Positions 1 to 5,673 of a stretch of 7,591 nt of DNA are shown here, one piece after another. Made by a program: the position numbers and the translations under genes. Under the pieces are notes generated by a model. It was not told the DNA's origin. It was given only the letters and a program-made list of their open reading frames with translations, and made no database searches. How positions within the stretch are numbered: the first letter of the stretch is position 1; each line of letters starts with the position of its first letter. This stretch comes from a bacterium. Its GTDB lineage: Bacteria; UBP14; UBA6098. The DNA is taken from assembly GCA_030642425.1 (NCBI GenBank), contig DAOWNU010000088.1, positions 1 through 7,591 on the forward strand. The letters are read 5' to 3'.

Positions 1-894
1 GTCGCGGCCCATCGCGAGAAGATAACGGCTGCCGGACATCAGACCGGCGTTGCCAGTTGTCGCGAAAGCGAGTATCGCGGCAATCGTTATCATGATCGCC
101 CCGATCGGGCCGATAAAGGATTTTGCGGCGTCCGCAATCGGTGTAAGGCTGCCGTGAAGCTGCTCCGGGGGCAAGACGCCGATTACTATCCAAACGCCCA
201 CGGCATATATCGCGACTACAACTATCAACGACAGGATCATCCCCAGCGGGATATTGCGTTCCGGCCTGCGGACCTCTTCGGAGATGCTGGCGACCTTGGT
301 CAGGCCGATATAGCTCACGAACACGAATCCGGCTGTCGGAAGAATCGAGCCTGTTCCGAATGGAGCAAACGGTTTGAAGTTCGCAGGATTGACGTTCGGT
401 ATTCCCTTGCCGATAAAAAAGGCCAGGATTGCCAGCAGCAAAGCGACCATGCCGATTTGCAGGCTGCTTGTTTCTTTCGCGCCAATAAGGTTGATCGCCG
501 TAAAAACAAGTCCGAGGATAATGCCGATTAGAATCGGCGAAAAGCCCACGTAGATTGACAGATACGCACCGATACCCACCAGCGCGATGCTGCTTTTCAT
601 AATCATCGCGAGCCAAACACCGATGCCGTCGATAGTGCCGAACATCGGGCCGAGGCTCCTGCTGATGAAAAAATATGTCCCGCCCGCGCGTGGCATCGCG
701 GTGGATAGTTCCGCCATAGATAGCATAGCCGGGATAATCAGCACGCCGGAAAGGACATACGCAATTATTACCGCCGGTCCCGCTTTTGCCGCCGCGAGAC
801 CGGGGAGCAGGAAGAAACCTGAGCTTATCATCGCGCCGGTGCTTATAGCAAAAACGTCGAAAAGGCCGAGTTCTTTTGATAATTTCTTTGCCAA
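1..894 (-). CDS. Amino acid permease, APC superfamily (N-terminal 298 residues; 3' end outside window)
   Basis: An inner-membrane secondary transporter that probably moves an amino acid or polyamine by symport or antiport; the substrate cannot be read from the sequence. The minus-strand frame is open to the left edge. Family signatures in order: unwound first helix STGAMISSGFFLLPG (residues 18-32); PRAGGTYFFI (68-77), the conserved P-x-G-G-x-Y stretch; SYIGLTKVASISEEVRRPER (194-213) with the EE-x-x-x-P pair typical of helix 6 and the following loop; and GSRYLLAMGRD (288-298), the SR-x-x-x-A-x-(G/A)-RD motif. Hydrophobic segments fit about eight of the usual twelve helices; the last third is missing, so a C-terminal UspA domain, seen in some relatives, cannot be excluded. 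The start is TTG: an in-frame TGA lies 15 codons upstream, there is no ATG or GTG between, and GAGGA sits 7-8 nt before TTG. It lies 42 nt downstream of the hepT stop on the same strand, so co-transcription is possible. Confidence 0.93.
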   Translation of the reverse strand, partial: MAKKLSKELGLFDVFAISTGAMISSGFFLLPGLAAAKAGPAVIIAYVLSGVLIIPAMLSMAELSTAMPRAGGTYFFISRSLGPMFGTIDGIGVWLAMIMKSSIALVGIGAYLSIYVGFSPILIGIILGLVFTAINLIGAKETSSLQIGMVALLLAILAFFIGKGIPNVNPANFKPFAPFGTGSILPTAGFVFVSYIGLTKVASISEEVRRPERNIPLGMILSLIVVVAIYAVGVWIVIGVLPPEQLHGSLTPIADAAKSFIGPIGAIMITIAAILAFATTGNAGLMSGSRYLLAMGRD

Positions 895-901
895 GGGTTG
901 T

Positions 902-906
902 TCCTC
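902..906 (-). promoter_or_regulatory. Shine-Dalgarno site deciding the TTG start of the permease
   Basis: GAGGA on the minus strand ends 7 nt before the TTG at 894-892. It is the only ribosome-binding match close to the first codon of the conserved APC N-terminus and supports TTG initiation, because no ATG or GTG lies in frame between the upstream TGA and this point. A ten-codon minus-strand reading frame (940-908, MSEVQNDERI) overlaps the hepT stop as ATGA and ends just before this site. It could couple translation or be chance. Confidence 0.6.
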
Positions 907-936
907 GTTAAATGCGTTCGTCGTTCTGAACTTCGC

Positions 937-1281
937 TCATTCCTTCTCTTCTTTTTCAACAAGAATAATCAATTCGTTTTTCAAAATTGGAATATCTTTT
1001 TCAACTGTATCCCAGACGGCATCCAGGTCAACCCCAAAATAAGCGTGTATCAATTTATCCCTCATTCCCGCCATATCATTCCAGGGTATTTCAGGATGTC
1101 TTCCCCTAAAATCTTTTGATAACCCCTTTGCAGCTTCACCTATTATCTCAATTTGTCTTATAACTCCGTCTTAAACAAGGAAATTTTCCAAGAAACCCTT
1201 GTGTTTTATTCCTCTAGTGTATTCATTTATTCTGGATATAGCATCTAACATATGCAATAAATATATTGAGTCTTTTTTCAT
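937..1281 (-). pseudogene. hepT: HepT-type HEPN RNase toxin, interrupted by an in-frame TAA at codon 37
   Basis: Read through, this frame gives a 114-codon DUF86/HepT protein. Its N-terminus MKKDSIYLLHMLDAISRINE is followed by an in-frame TAA (1173-1171), then DGVIRQIEIIGEAAKGLS (codons 38-55), the conserved (Q)xxVIRxxEIIGEA stretch, and RDKLIHAYFG (74-83). The last contains the HEPN catalytic R-x4-H-x-Y motif (R74, H79, Y81). In the family an active toxin is an RNase silenced by AMPylation of that tyrosine by the partner nucleotidyltransferase. The stop sits where homologues usually carry Gln in a T/V-Q-D/A-x-V-I-R context, so one C-to-T change (CAA to TAA) explains it. The frame is otherwise clean to its TGA, with no frameshift, which points to recent inactivation, a sequencing error or a strain polymorphism. 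Its ATG overlaps the antitoxin stop as ATGA. Re-initiation at Met70 would give only 45 residues, though they would include the catalytic motif. Confidence 0.88.
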
Positions 1282-1562
1282 CCGTAAATTACCTCCATCT
1301 CTCTCTTTATCGCTCCAATCATATATGGGCTAATGGATTTTTCCGTCAACAAATCCACTTTTATCCCCAAATTTTCGGACAACTCTCTTTCGATTCTCAC
1401 AAGTTCAAGAAGGCTTTTCCTTTCCGGGAAATCCACAATAATGTCGATATCGCTTTCCGGCCTTTCTTCGCCACGCACATAAGAGCCAAAGACAGCGATT
1501 TTGCTTGCCCCATAATATTTGAGCAGCCGGGCAATCCTGTTAAAGATTTCTTTTTTATTCAT
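1278..1562 (-). CDS. mntA: MntA-type minimal nucleotidyltransferase antitoxin
   Basis: A 94-residue minimal nucleotidyltransferase (MNT/NTP_transf_2 fold) of the type that AMPylates, and so silences, a HepT RNase encoded next to it. The catalytic motif GSX10DXD is exact: G26-S27, ten residues, D38-I39-D40. The third acidic residue is D70 in the KVDLL strand. Length and layout are those of the whole family, so the gene looks complete and functional. The stop overlaps the hepT start as ATGA, the usual translational coupling of this module. No clear Shine-Dalgarno sequence precedes the ATG at 1562; a seven-codon frame (MQSDKVL) whose TGA overlaps this ATG lies just upstream. Cytoplasmic. Because the toxin has a premature stop, this antitoxin may now be orphaned, or it may act on HepT proteins encoded elsewhere. 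Confidence 0.9.
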   Translation of the reverse strand: MNKKEIFNRIARLLKYYGASKIAVFGSYVRGEERPESDIDIIVDFPERKSLLELVRIERELSENLGIKVDLLTEKSISPYMIGAIKREMEVIYG

Positions 1563-1793
1563 AATACTTTATCACTTTGCATGGCTCGGATTTTTTAAAA
1601 ACCCCTTTTAAATCGGAATTGCATCTAACATAATAATACACAGCGGAGTCCATTCAAGCAAGCTATTTCTCTCGTAACTCAGCTTCTGCTTTTTGGAGGG
1701 AAGATATAGTTTCCAATGCAATTGCCTTGCGCAGGTGGAGTTACGCAACGAGATTTAAAAATGGGTGAAAGTCCCCAAATAATCGAAAAAAGC
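1563..1793. other. Non-coding, AT-rich spacer between mntA and the 21-bp repeat tract
   Basis: No gene is supported here. An 8-bp inverted pair, CGTAACTC at 1673-1680 and GAGTTACG at 1738-1745, could pair across a 57-nt loop. GGAGGG at 1696-1701 lies 14 nt before an ATG at 1716 that opens a plus-strand frame into the repeats, too far for a normal ribosome site. The 12-mer GCATCTAACATA at 1621 also occurs in hepT at 1241. Nothing else is recognisable. Confidence 0.5.
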
Positions 1794-2234
1794 CGTGTAG
1801 AAAGCAGTAGGGTGCGTCTAAAAAGCGTTTCCCAGCGTGTAGAGGTTGACAAGTTGCGTGTAGCATGTCAAACTTTGCGTGTAGGAAGCCTTTCCCCTCG
1901 TGTAAAAAGTCTTTCCGCGCTTGTAGAAAGTCTTTCCGAGAATGTAGCCAGCATTGTCCGACGTGTAGCAGGTCATTCCGGGCGTGTAGCAGGTCGTTCC
2001 GGACGTGTAGCAGGTCTTGTCGAGAATGTAGCAGGTCGTTCCGGACGTGTAGGAGGTCTTGTCGAGAATGTAGCAGGTCTTTCCGGGCGTGTAGAAAGTG
2101 TTGTCGAGAATGTAGCAGGTCGTTCCGCGCGTGTAGGAAGTGTTGTCGAGAATGTAGCAGGTGTTGCCGGGCGTGTAGAAAATGCCGTCGGGTTCTGAAA
2201 AAGCGTTATCTATCGTGTAACAATTAAACAAAGG
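1794..2234. repeat. Tandem array of twenty-one 21-bp units
   Basis: Units begin at 1794 and then every 21 bases to 2214 without a single indel. Most begin CGTGTAG or AATGTAG and end in TTCCGGG, TTCCGGA or TGTCGAG; the TGTA core is nearly invariant. Units from 1962 to 2171 are the most alike. From 2004 to 2171 two unit types alternate, giving four copies of a 42-bp higher-order repeat. Outer units are more diverged, and the last two (2193, 2214) are barely recognisable. Since 21 is a multiple of three, several frames stay open. Plus 1716-2198 would give heptads such as RVAGRSG and NVAGLVE, and minus 2294-1818 would give heptads such as TTCYTPG and KTCYILD, its ATG lying directly after the etfA stop. 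Neither has a good ribosome site, so coding is undecided. Confidence 0.95.
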
Positions 2235-2283
2235 AGCTATGATGCCGAAAAAGAGCAGGTTCCCACAGCAGTTGGTGTGTGTG
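2231..2283 (+). other. Ribosome site and short gene start, probably a truncated gene remnant
   Basis: AAGGAG at 2231-2236 lies 5 nt before an ATG at 2242 (a second ATG is at 2239). The frame reads MPKKSRFPQQ and then runs on to a stop at 2506-2508, but from about codon 18 onward it is antisense to the 3' end of etfA. The strong start signal and basic N-terminus suggest the 5' end of a gene whose body was lost where it meets etfA. The start site lies directly after the 21-bp repeats, which may have been its leader. It could also be chance. No family is assigned. Confidence 0.3.
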
Positions 2284-2294
2284 CCTTTTACCAT

Positions 2295-3509
2295 TTACTT
2301 CAGTTTTTTTAGCAGTTCCGGGACTATATCGAAAAGATCGCCGACCAGCCCGATGTCCGCAACATCGAAAATGGGCGCGGATTTATCTTTGTTAATCGCA
2401 ACGATCATGTCCGAAGTCTGCATGCCCACTTTATGCTGCACCGCCCCGCTTATTCCGCACGCAATATACAGTTTTGGCGCGACAGTTTTCCCTGTCTGGC
2501 CAACCTGATTTCGATAGTGGATCCATCCGGCATCGACAGCGGCGCGGCTGGCGCCGACCGCTCCACCGAGCCTATGTGCAAGTTTATAGAGGATTTCAAA
2601 TCCCTCCGGGCCGCCGACCCCGCGACCGCCGGAGATAATTATGTCGGCGTCGATAATCGCCAGCTCCTCACCCTCCGATTCATCGACACGCTCGATAATG
2701 GCCTTCGAGAATTCCTCCAGCGCAATATCGTTCGGGTCGATCTCGACAATTTTGCCCGTTCGTCCCTCTTCGACCCCGGCCTCTTTGAATACTTTGTGAC
2801 GAACTGTCGCCATCTGCGGCCGGTGCTCCGGGCAGAGAATTGTCGCCATGATATTGCCGCCGAAAGCCGGGCGCGTCTGGAGAAGGTCGCCTGTTTCGGG
2901 GTCGATATCGAGCGCGGTGCAATCGGCGGTCAGGCCGGTTTCGAGACGAATCGCAAGACGTGGAATAAGACTCCTGCCGACAATAGTCGCGCCGGTCAGT
3001 ATAATCTCCGGCTTGAATTTCCGCGCGAGATATTCCAGCGCGCCCGCGATCTTCTCCTCGATAAAACCCTTATATACCGGGCTGTCGATAACATAGACAG
3101 TGTCCGCGCCGCGCGAAATCGCGTTCTGTGCGAGATGGGTTACACCGTCCCCGACAAGGGCCAGCGCAAGTCCGCAATCGCGAATGTCCGCGAGACGGCG
3201 ACCCTTGTTGAGAAGCTCATAGACAACCGGCGCAAGTTCTCCCTTCGGCGTGACTTCGCCGTAAATCCAGACATCCCGGTAACTCTCCTTATCCGGGGTT
3301 CCAAATGCCTTCGGTTTTTCTTCGTGGCGCACAATAATCGCGTCGAAATCGCAGCTATCGACACACGCGCCGCAAATCGTGCATATATCGTAGTCGATAA
3401 CCGCGACATCGTCCGACATCGCAATGGCCGCGAACGGGCAAGCCGGAATGCACTTCCCGCAGCCGTTGCAGTTCTTCGTAATAATTTCGATACCGATCAT
3501 TTTAGACAT
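2295..3509 (-). CDS. etfA: Electron-transfer flavoprotein alpha subunit with N-terminal 2x[4Fe-4S] ferredoxin domain
   Basis: A cytoplasmic electron carrier: the FAD-binding alpha subunit of an ETF, which passes electrons between a dehydrogenase and ferredoxin, NADH or quinone. Residues 1-60 hold two classical cluster motifs, C14-x2-C17-x2-C20-x3-C24P and C43-x2-C46-x2-C49-x3-C53. This extra domain is found in alpha subunits such as CarE and LctC of electron-bifurcating or -confurcating complexes in anaerobes. The ETF domain follows from about residue 78. The conserved LTGATIVGRSLIPRLAIRL with GLTADCT spans 171-198. The C-terminal FAD domain shows SGGRGVGGPEGF (293-304), GASRAAVDAGW (319-329), GQTGKTVAPKLYIACGISG (337-355) and INKDKSAPIFDVADIGLVGD (372-391). 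At 404 residues it is full length for the fused form. GGGTGA ends 4 nt before the chosen ATG. No etfB, acyl-CoA dehydrogenase or lactate dehydrogenase gene is adjacent; upstream is an unrelated outer-membrane protein gene, so the partner must lie elsewhere. Confidence 0.95.
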   Translation of the reverse strand: MSKMIGIEIITKNCNGCGKCIPACPFAAIAMSDDVAVIDYDICTICGACVDSCDFDAIIVRHEEKPKAFGTPDKESYRDVWIYGEVTPKGELAPVVYELLNKGRRLADIRDCGLALALVGDGVTHLAQNAISRGADTVYVIDSPVYKGFIEEKIAGALEYLARKFKPEIILTGATIVGRSLIPRLAIRLETGLTADCTALDIDPETGDLLQTRPAFGGNIMATILCPEHRPQMATVRHKVFKEAGVEEGRTGKIVEIDPNDIALEEFSKAIIERVDESEGEELAIIDADIIISGGRGVGGPEGFEILYKLAHRLGGAVGASRAAVDAGWIHYRNQVGQTGKTVAPKLYIACGISGAVQHKVGMQTSDMIVAINKDKSAPIFDVADIGLVGDLFDIVPELLKKLK

Positions 3510-3571
3510 AGCGTCACCCGTATGTTGAGGAAAGGTCGAATGTTAAAGTCCAAATGTCAAATGCTAAAAGA

Positions 3572-3640
3572 CATTGTCATTGTGAGGTTTCGACGTAAGT
3601 TCAGCCGAACGGTGGGCGGTAGCCCGACGTGGCAATCTCT
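3572..3640. repeat. Interspersed palindromic intergenic element
   Basis: The etfA-porV gap opens this element with CATTGTCATTGTGAGG (3572-3587) and closes it with ACGTGGCAATCTC (3627-3639). This is the layout of a widespread class of bacterial interspersed repeats whose ends read like CATTGCGAGG and GCAATCTC and pair as ATTG/CAAT. Inside is a 4-bp hairpin, GGGC-GGTA-GCCC (3614-3625). The element abuts the stop codon of the PorV-like gene and could slow or end transcription there. Family membership is inferred from memory of the pattern; only one copy is present in the window. Confidence 0.5.
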
Positions 3641-3641
3641 T

Positions 3642-4580
3642 TCATTTGCCCTTTCCAAAGCCGTCGTAGGCTATCGCAAATTTGTGTGTCATCCCGAGAA
3701 CGCCGTAGTGCTCGAATGCATAATCGGCGGAGATGCCGCTCAAATCGAGACCGAAACCCGCGCTGAGTCCTCGAAGAGTTTCACCCTCCGCGAGGTCGCC
3801 ATCGATATTGTCGCGGATACGATATCCGGCGCGGATATAAAGCGGCTTAAACTGCACGACCTCGATACCGAACCCGCCGGTAAAACCGCCGTCGGAAAAA
3901 TAATCCCCCTGAGCCAGGGCATAGAGCGGCAATCCCTTGAGCCGGTAGCTTGTGCCGACACTCGCATTCAGCGGCAGCGAAGACGCGCTGTCGATATTTG
4001 CGGAGATATTTGTGCCGGCATTTTTCAGGGCGATTCCTAACCGCCCACGGCCATGGTCGAATTTATAAATGCCCCCGATATCGAAACCGACCGCGGATGA
4101 CGAGAACGTGTCGATGCTGCTCATCGCGAAAAAGGGCGCAATTCCAATTGAGATATGATTCCCGATCTCCCGGCTGTATGCGACCGAAAACGCCATATCT
4201 GTCGCGCCGAAACTGCCTTCGACTTCCCCCGAACCGTTCGTTCGGTCCATGCTTCCGTAAGTCAGGAATCGGATGCTCAATCCGAGTTTGCCGAATGCGA
4301 AACCCTTTTGGGCGACAATATCTCCGCCGGTAATCCCGGCGTAGAGCACGCCGAAGCTCGTTCCCACGGACAAATCCTTTTCAAAAGACATGCTCGCCGG
4401 GTTCGATAACATGCCGTCGGGGCCGTTAGCGTAGCCCGCGGTCGCACCGCCGAGCGCGGCGGAATATGGAGAGAAATTCATTTTTAAAAATGTCATCTCG
4501 CACGTTCCGGCATTGTCGGAAATAGCATAACAGCCTATTGTTATTACTATTATCATCGCTAATATAAACTGTTTTCTCAT
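3642..4580 (-). CDS. PorV/PorQ-family outer-membrane beta-barrel protein
   Basis: A 312-residue protein with a cleavable signal peptide (residues 1 to about 19-24, basic MRK then a hydrophobic run) and a predicted FadL-like beta-barrel. The diagnostic N-terminal block is FLKMNFSPYSAALGGATAGY followed by NPASM (31-64), matching the family pattern of AGxxFL, SxRxxAxGGA and NPA. The rest is alternating short amphipathic strands rich in Gly and aromatic residues, ending ISADYAFEHYGVLGMTHKFA (283-302) as barrel proteins of this group do. In Bacteroidetes PorV is the shuttle of the type IX secretion system, but most members outside that phylum have no proven role, so the PorV function is not asserted. 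GGAG lies 5 nt before the ATG. It follows the SPOR-domain gene by 31 nt on the same strand, so both are probably one envelope operon. Cys17 sits in a poor lipobox context (TIGC), so a lipoprotein is less likely. Confidence 0.87.
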   Translation of the reverse strand: MRKQFILAMIIVITIGCYAISDNAGTCEMTFLKMNFSPYSAALGGATAGYANGPDGMLSNPASMSFEKDLSVGTSFGVLYAGITGGDIVAQKGFAFGKLGLSIRFLTYGSMDRTNGSGEVEGSFGATDMAFSVAYSREIGNHISIGIAPFFAMSSIDTFSSSAVGFDIGGIYKFDHGRGRLGIALKNAGTNISANIDSASSLPLNASVGTSYRLKGLPLYALAQGDYFSDGGFTGGFGIEVVQFKPLYIRAGYRIRDNIDGDLAEGETLRGLSAGFGLDLSGISADYAFEHYGVLGMTHKFAIAYDGFGKGK

Positions 4581-4611
4581 ATCATCTCCACTAACATTAT
4601 AGTAGTTAAGG

Positions 4612-5349
4612 TTAATAGCCTACTTCAGGCATCCCAACAACCTTGGTTGCGAACTCCTTTGCGAGAGCGTCCGCACGAGCGGCGGCCTCGCCCTTCGTTA
4701 CAAAAGTTCCACCATAAACAAAGAACAATTTTTTTCCCTCTCGCTCTATCGGAACGATCCACGACCTGATCCCCTCGCCGCGAACCTTTATCGCCATCTG
4801 CTCGGCAAGACTGCGCATACCGAACGCGCCGAACTGCAAAGTCCAGGCGCCGGCAGTCGAATCGATCCCGTCCACAATCGCTTCCGGGGCCAAACTATCC
4901 GGCATTCTAAGCTCGACATACCGCCCCAGATAATCCATCTCCTCCGTCAGGGCCATGTATTTGCGGCAGCTATCGCCGTCGATAACATCGTAACAGTAGA
5001 TCTCCGCCAATCCAAGCCTTGCGAGCGGAAGATAAAAAGAATCGTCGATCATGGCGAAAAAGCCACGGGCCGCATAAGGTTTCGCGAGAACGTGGTTGCA
5101 TTGCCCGAGTATAAAAAACGCCTTCTGCGAAGAATTACCGACCCTTTCTGCAAGGTCCCTCGCGGTCTGGTAAAGCCCGCGGGAATACGCGAGTTCGGCG
5201 CGAAGTTCGAGCGCAGAATCTGAATCCATGCTCGCAAGAACGGTCTCCAGCGACTCGGGATAGACCACGGCGGCCTCGCCCGGAAGAAATCCAACCGCAA
5301 AGAGCAGCAACAAACCACTTAAGCGAATTATGTGCCGAAAATCGTTCAT
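4612..5349 (-). CDS. Exported protein with TPR-like region and C-terminal SPOR domain
   Basis: A 245-residue protein with an N-terminal signal peptide or anchor (hydrophobic residues 9-22, likely cleavage near GEAA, 24-27). Residues about 46-120 are helical with TPR/Sel1-like spacing (LRAELAYSRGLYQTARDLAE and ARGFFAM...LPLARLGLAEIY), suggesting a protein-binding helical repeat. Residues 167-238 form a SPOR domain: WTLQFGAFGMRSLAEQM opens it with the conserved Q-x-GAF-x(n)-A pattern, and LFFVYGGTFVTKGEAAARAD supplies the V-x-x-G-x-F-x-x-x-x-x-A strand and helix. SPOR domains bind glycan strands stripped of stem peptides at sites of cell-wall remodelling, so a periplasmic cell-wall-associated role is inferred. 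It is the first gene of a likely operon with the PorV-like barrel 31 nt downstream. GAGGA sits close (1-2 nt) to the ATG, a short but usable spacing. The exact partner is unknown. Confidence 0.85.
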   Translation of the reverse strand: MNDFRHIIRLSGLLLLFAVGFLPGEAAVVYPESLETVLASMDSDSALELRAELAYSRGLYQTARDLAERVGNSSQKAFFILGQCNHVLAKPYAARGFFAMIDDSFYLPLARLGLAEIYCYDVIDGDSCRKYMALTEEMDYLGRYVELRMPDSLAPEAIVDGIDSTAGAWTLQFGAFGMRSLAEQMAIKVRGEGIRSWIVPIEREGKKLFFVYGGTFVTKGEAAARADALAKEFATKVVGMPEVGY

Positions 5350-5429
5350 ATCCTCAAATCGTTTTTTATTTACCCGACAGGGTTAATCGAACTTTGTCAA
5401 ATGTAGCCACACGGAAGGTCTATGTCAAC

Positions 5430-5448
5430 ACCAATATTGAAAAAGGGT
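5430..5448 (+). repeat. 19-bp direct repeat, left copy
   Basis: ACCAATATTGAAAAAGGGT occurs here and, identical in all 19 bases, at 5597-5615. The copies bracket a 148-bp stretch containing the inverted-repeat element. They could be a long target-site duplication or the result of a local duplication; a gap of 9 bp on the left and 26 bp on the right separates them from the inverted-repeat arms. Confidence 0.9.
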
Positions 5449-5457
5449 GGGTGGTTT

Positions 5458-5570
5458 CAATTCAAAATGATCGATTAGCAATTAGCATTGCAAAATTGCC
5501 CCGCCCAACACCGCCGGGGAAGGGTAGGGCATTGACAATTGCTCATTGCTAATTGCTAATTTTGTATTGA
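5458..5570. mobile_element. MITE-like palindromic element
   Basis: The arms are inverted copies of each other. Left, TCAATTCAAAA followed by TTAGCAATTAGCA (to 5487), pairs with right TGCTAATTGCTAA (5547-5559) followed by TTTTGTATTGA (5560-5570). The inner 14 bp (5474-5487 against 5547-5560) pair perfectly; outside them the left arm has a short insertion (TGATCGA). The centre is GC-rich, ATTGCCCCGCCC...CACCGCCGGGGA (5495-5520), and can fold by itself through CCCC and GGGG. It encodes nothing. A diverged relative lies at 7364-7489. It could be a non-autonomous transposable element or a REP-like palindrome; no transposase is visible. Confidence 0.65.
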
Positions 5571-5596
5571 GTTTTTAACTGGATTTCATTTGCCCG

Positions 5597-5615
5597 ACCA
5601 ATATTGAAAAAGGGT
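5597..5615 (+). repeat. 19-bp direct repeat, right copy
   Basis: Exact second copy of ACCAATATTGAAAAAGGGT (first at 5430-5448), 167 bp downstream of the first. It ends about 20 nt before the -35 hexamer of the exporter promoter, so the duplicated insertion falls immediately upstream of that promoter. Confidence 0.9.
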
Positions 5616-5636
5616 CGCCATTGGCCGATAACCCTA

Positions 5637-5665
5637 TTGATTTATTCGATACCGATGGGTATAAT
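5637..5665 (+). promoter_or_regulatory. Sigma-70-type promoter giving a likely leaderless transcript
   Basis: TTGATT (5637-5642) and a perfect TATAAT (5660-5665) are separated by 17 bp, the optimal spacing. Transcription would start about 7 nt beyond the -10 box, near 5672, essentially at the ATG at 5674. This agrees with the absence of any Shine-Dalgarno sequence before that ATG and implies translation of a leaderless mRNA. Confidence 0.6.
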
Positions 5666-5673
5666 CTCCAACA

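Larger units (their letters stand above)
5350..5673. other. Divergent intergenic region with palindromic element and leaderless promoter
   Basis: The SPOR gene leaves to the left and the exporter gene to the right. The region holds a MITE-like element (5449-5596), a 19-bp direct repeat bracketing it (5430-5448 and 5597-5615) and a sigma-70-like promoter (5637-5665). No coding frame is convincing here. On the SPOR side a TTGACA (minus strand, 5400-5395) exists, but its best -10-like hexamer is 22 bp away. Confidence 0.6.

Noticed and set aside
1621..1660. Shared 12-mer with hepT (and ATGTTAGATGC on the minus strand) as a hepT fragment
   Set aside because: The similarity stops after about 12-15 bases and the frame closes at once, too short to call a duplicated remnant.
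1731..1776. GGTGAAAGTCCCC-like sequence as the 5' part of a group II intron or a riboswitch
   Set aside because: The short phrase resembles intron domain I sequences, but there is no matching 5' end, no domain V, no reverse transcriptase and no gene behind it.
1716..2198. Plus-strand 160-codon frame through the 21-bp repeats as a firm gene
   Set aside because: GGAGGG is 14 nt from the ATG and the opposite strand is equally open, so a coding claim on this strand is not supported. It is treated under the repeat.
1794..2234. CRISPR array
   Set aside because: Units are 21 bp head-to-tail with no unique spacers, and no cas genes are near.
2433..4040. Long plus-strand reading frame (535 codons) opposite etfA and the PorV-like gene
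   Set aside because: It is a shadow: both genes on the other strand have clear family motifs and ribosome sites. This frame is basic, low in hydrophobic periodicity and spans two unrelated genes and an intergenic repeat.
5367..5400. Minus-strand TTGACA as the -35 box of the SPOR/PorV operon
   Set aside because: The nearest -10-like hexamer (TAAATA) is 22 bp away and nothing resembling TATAAT lies at 16-18 bp, so a sigma-70 promoter is not convincing.
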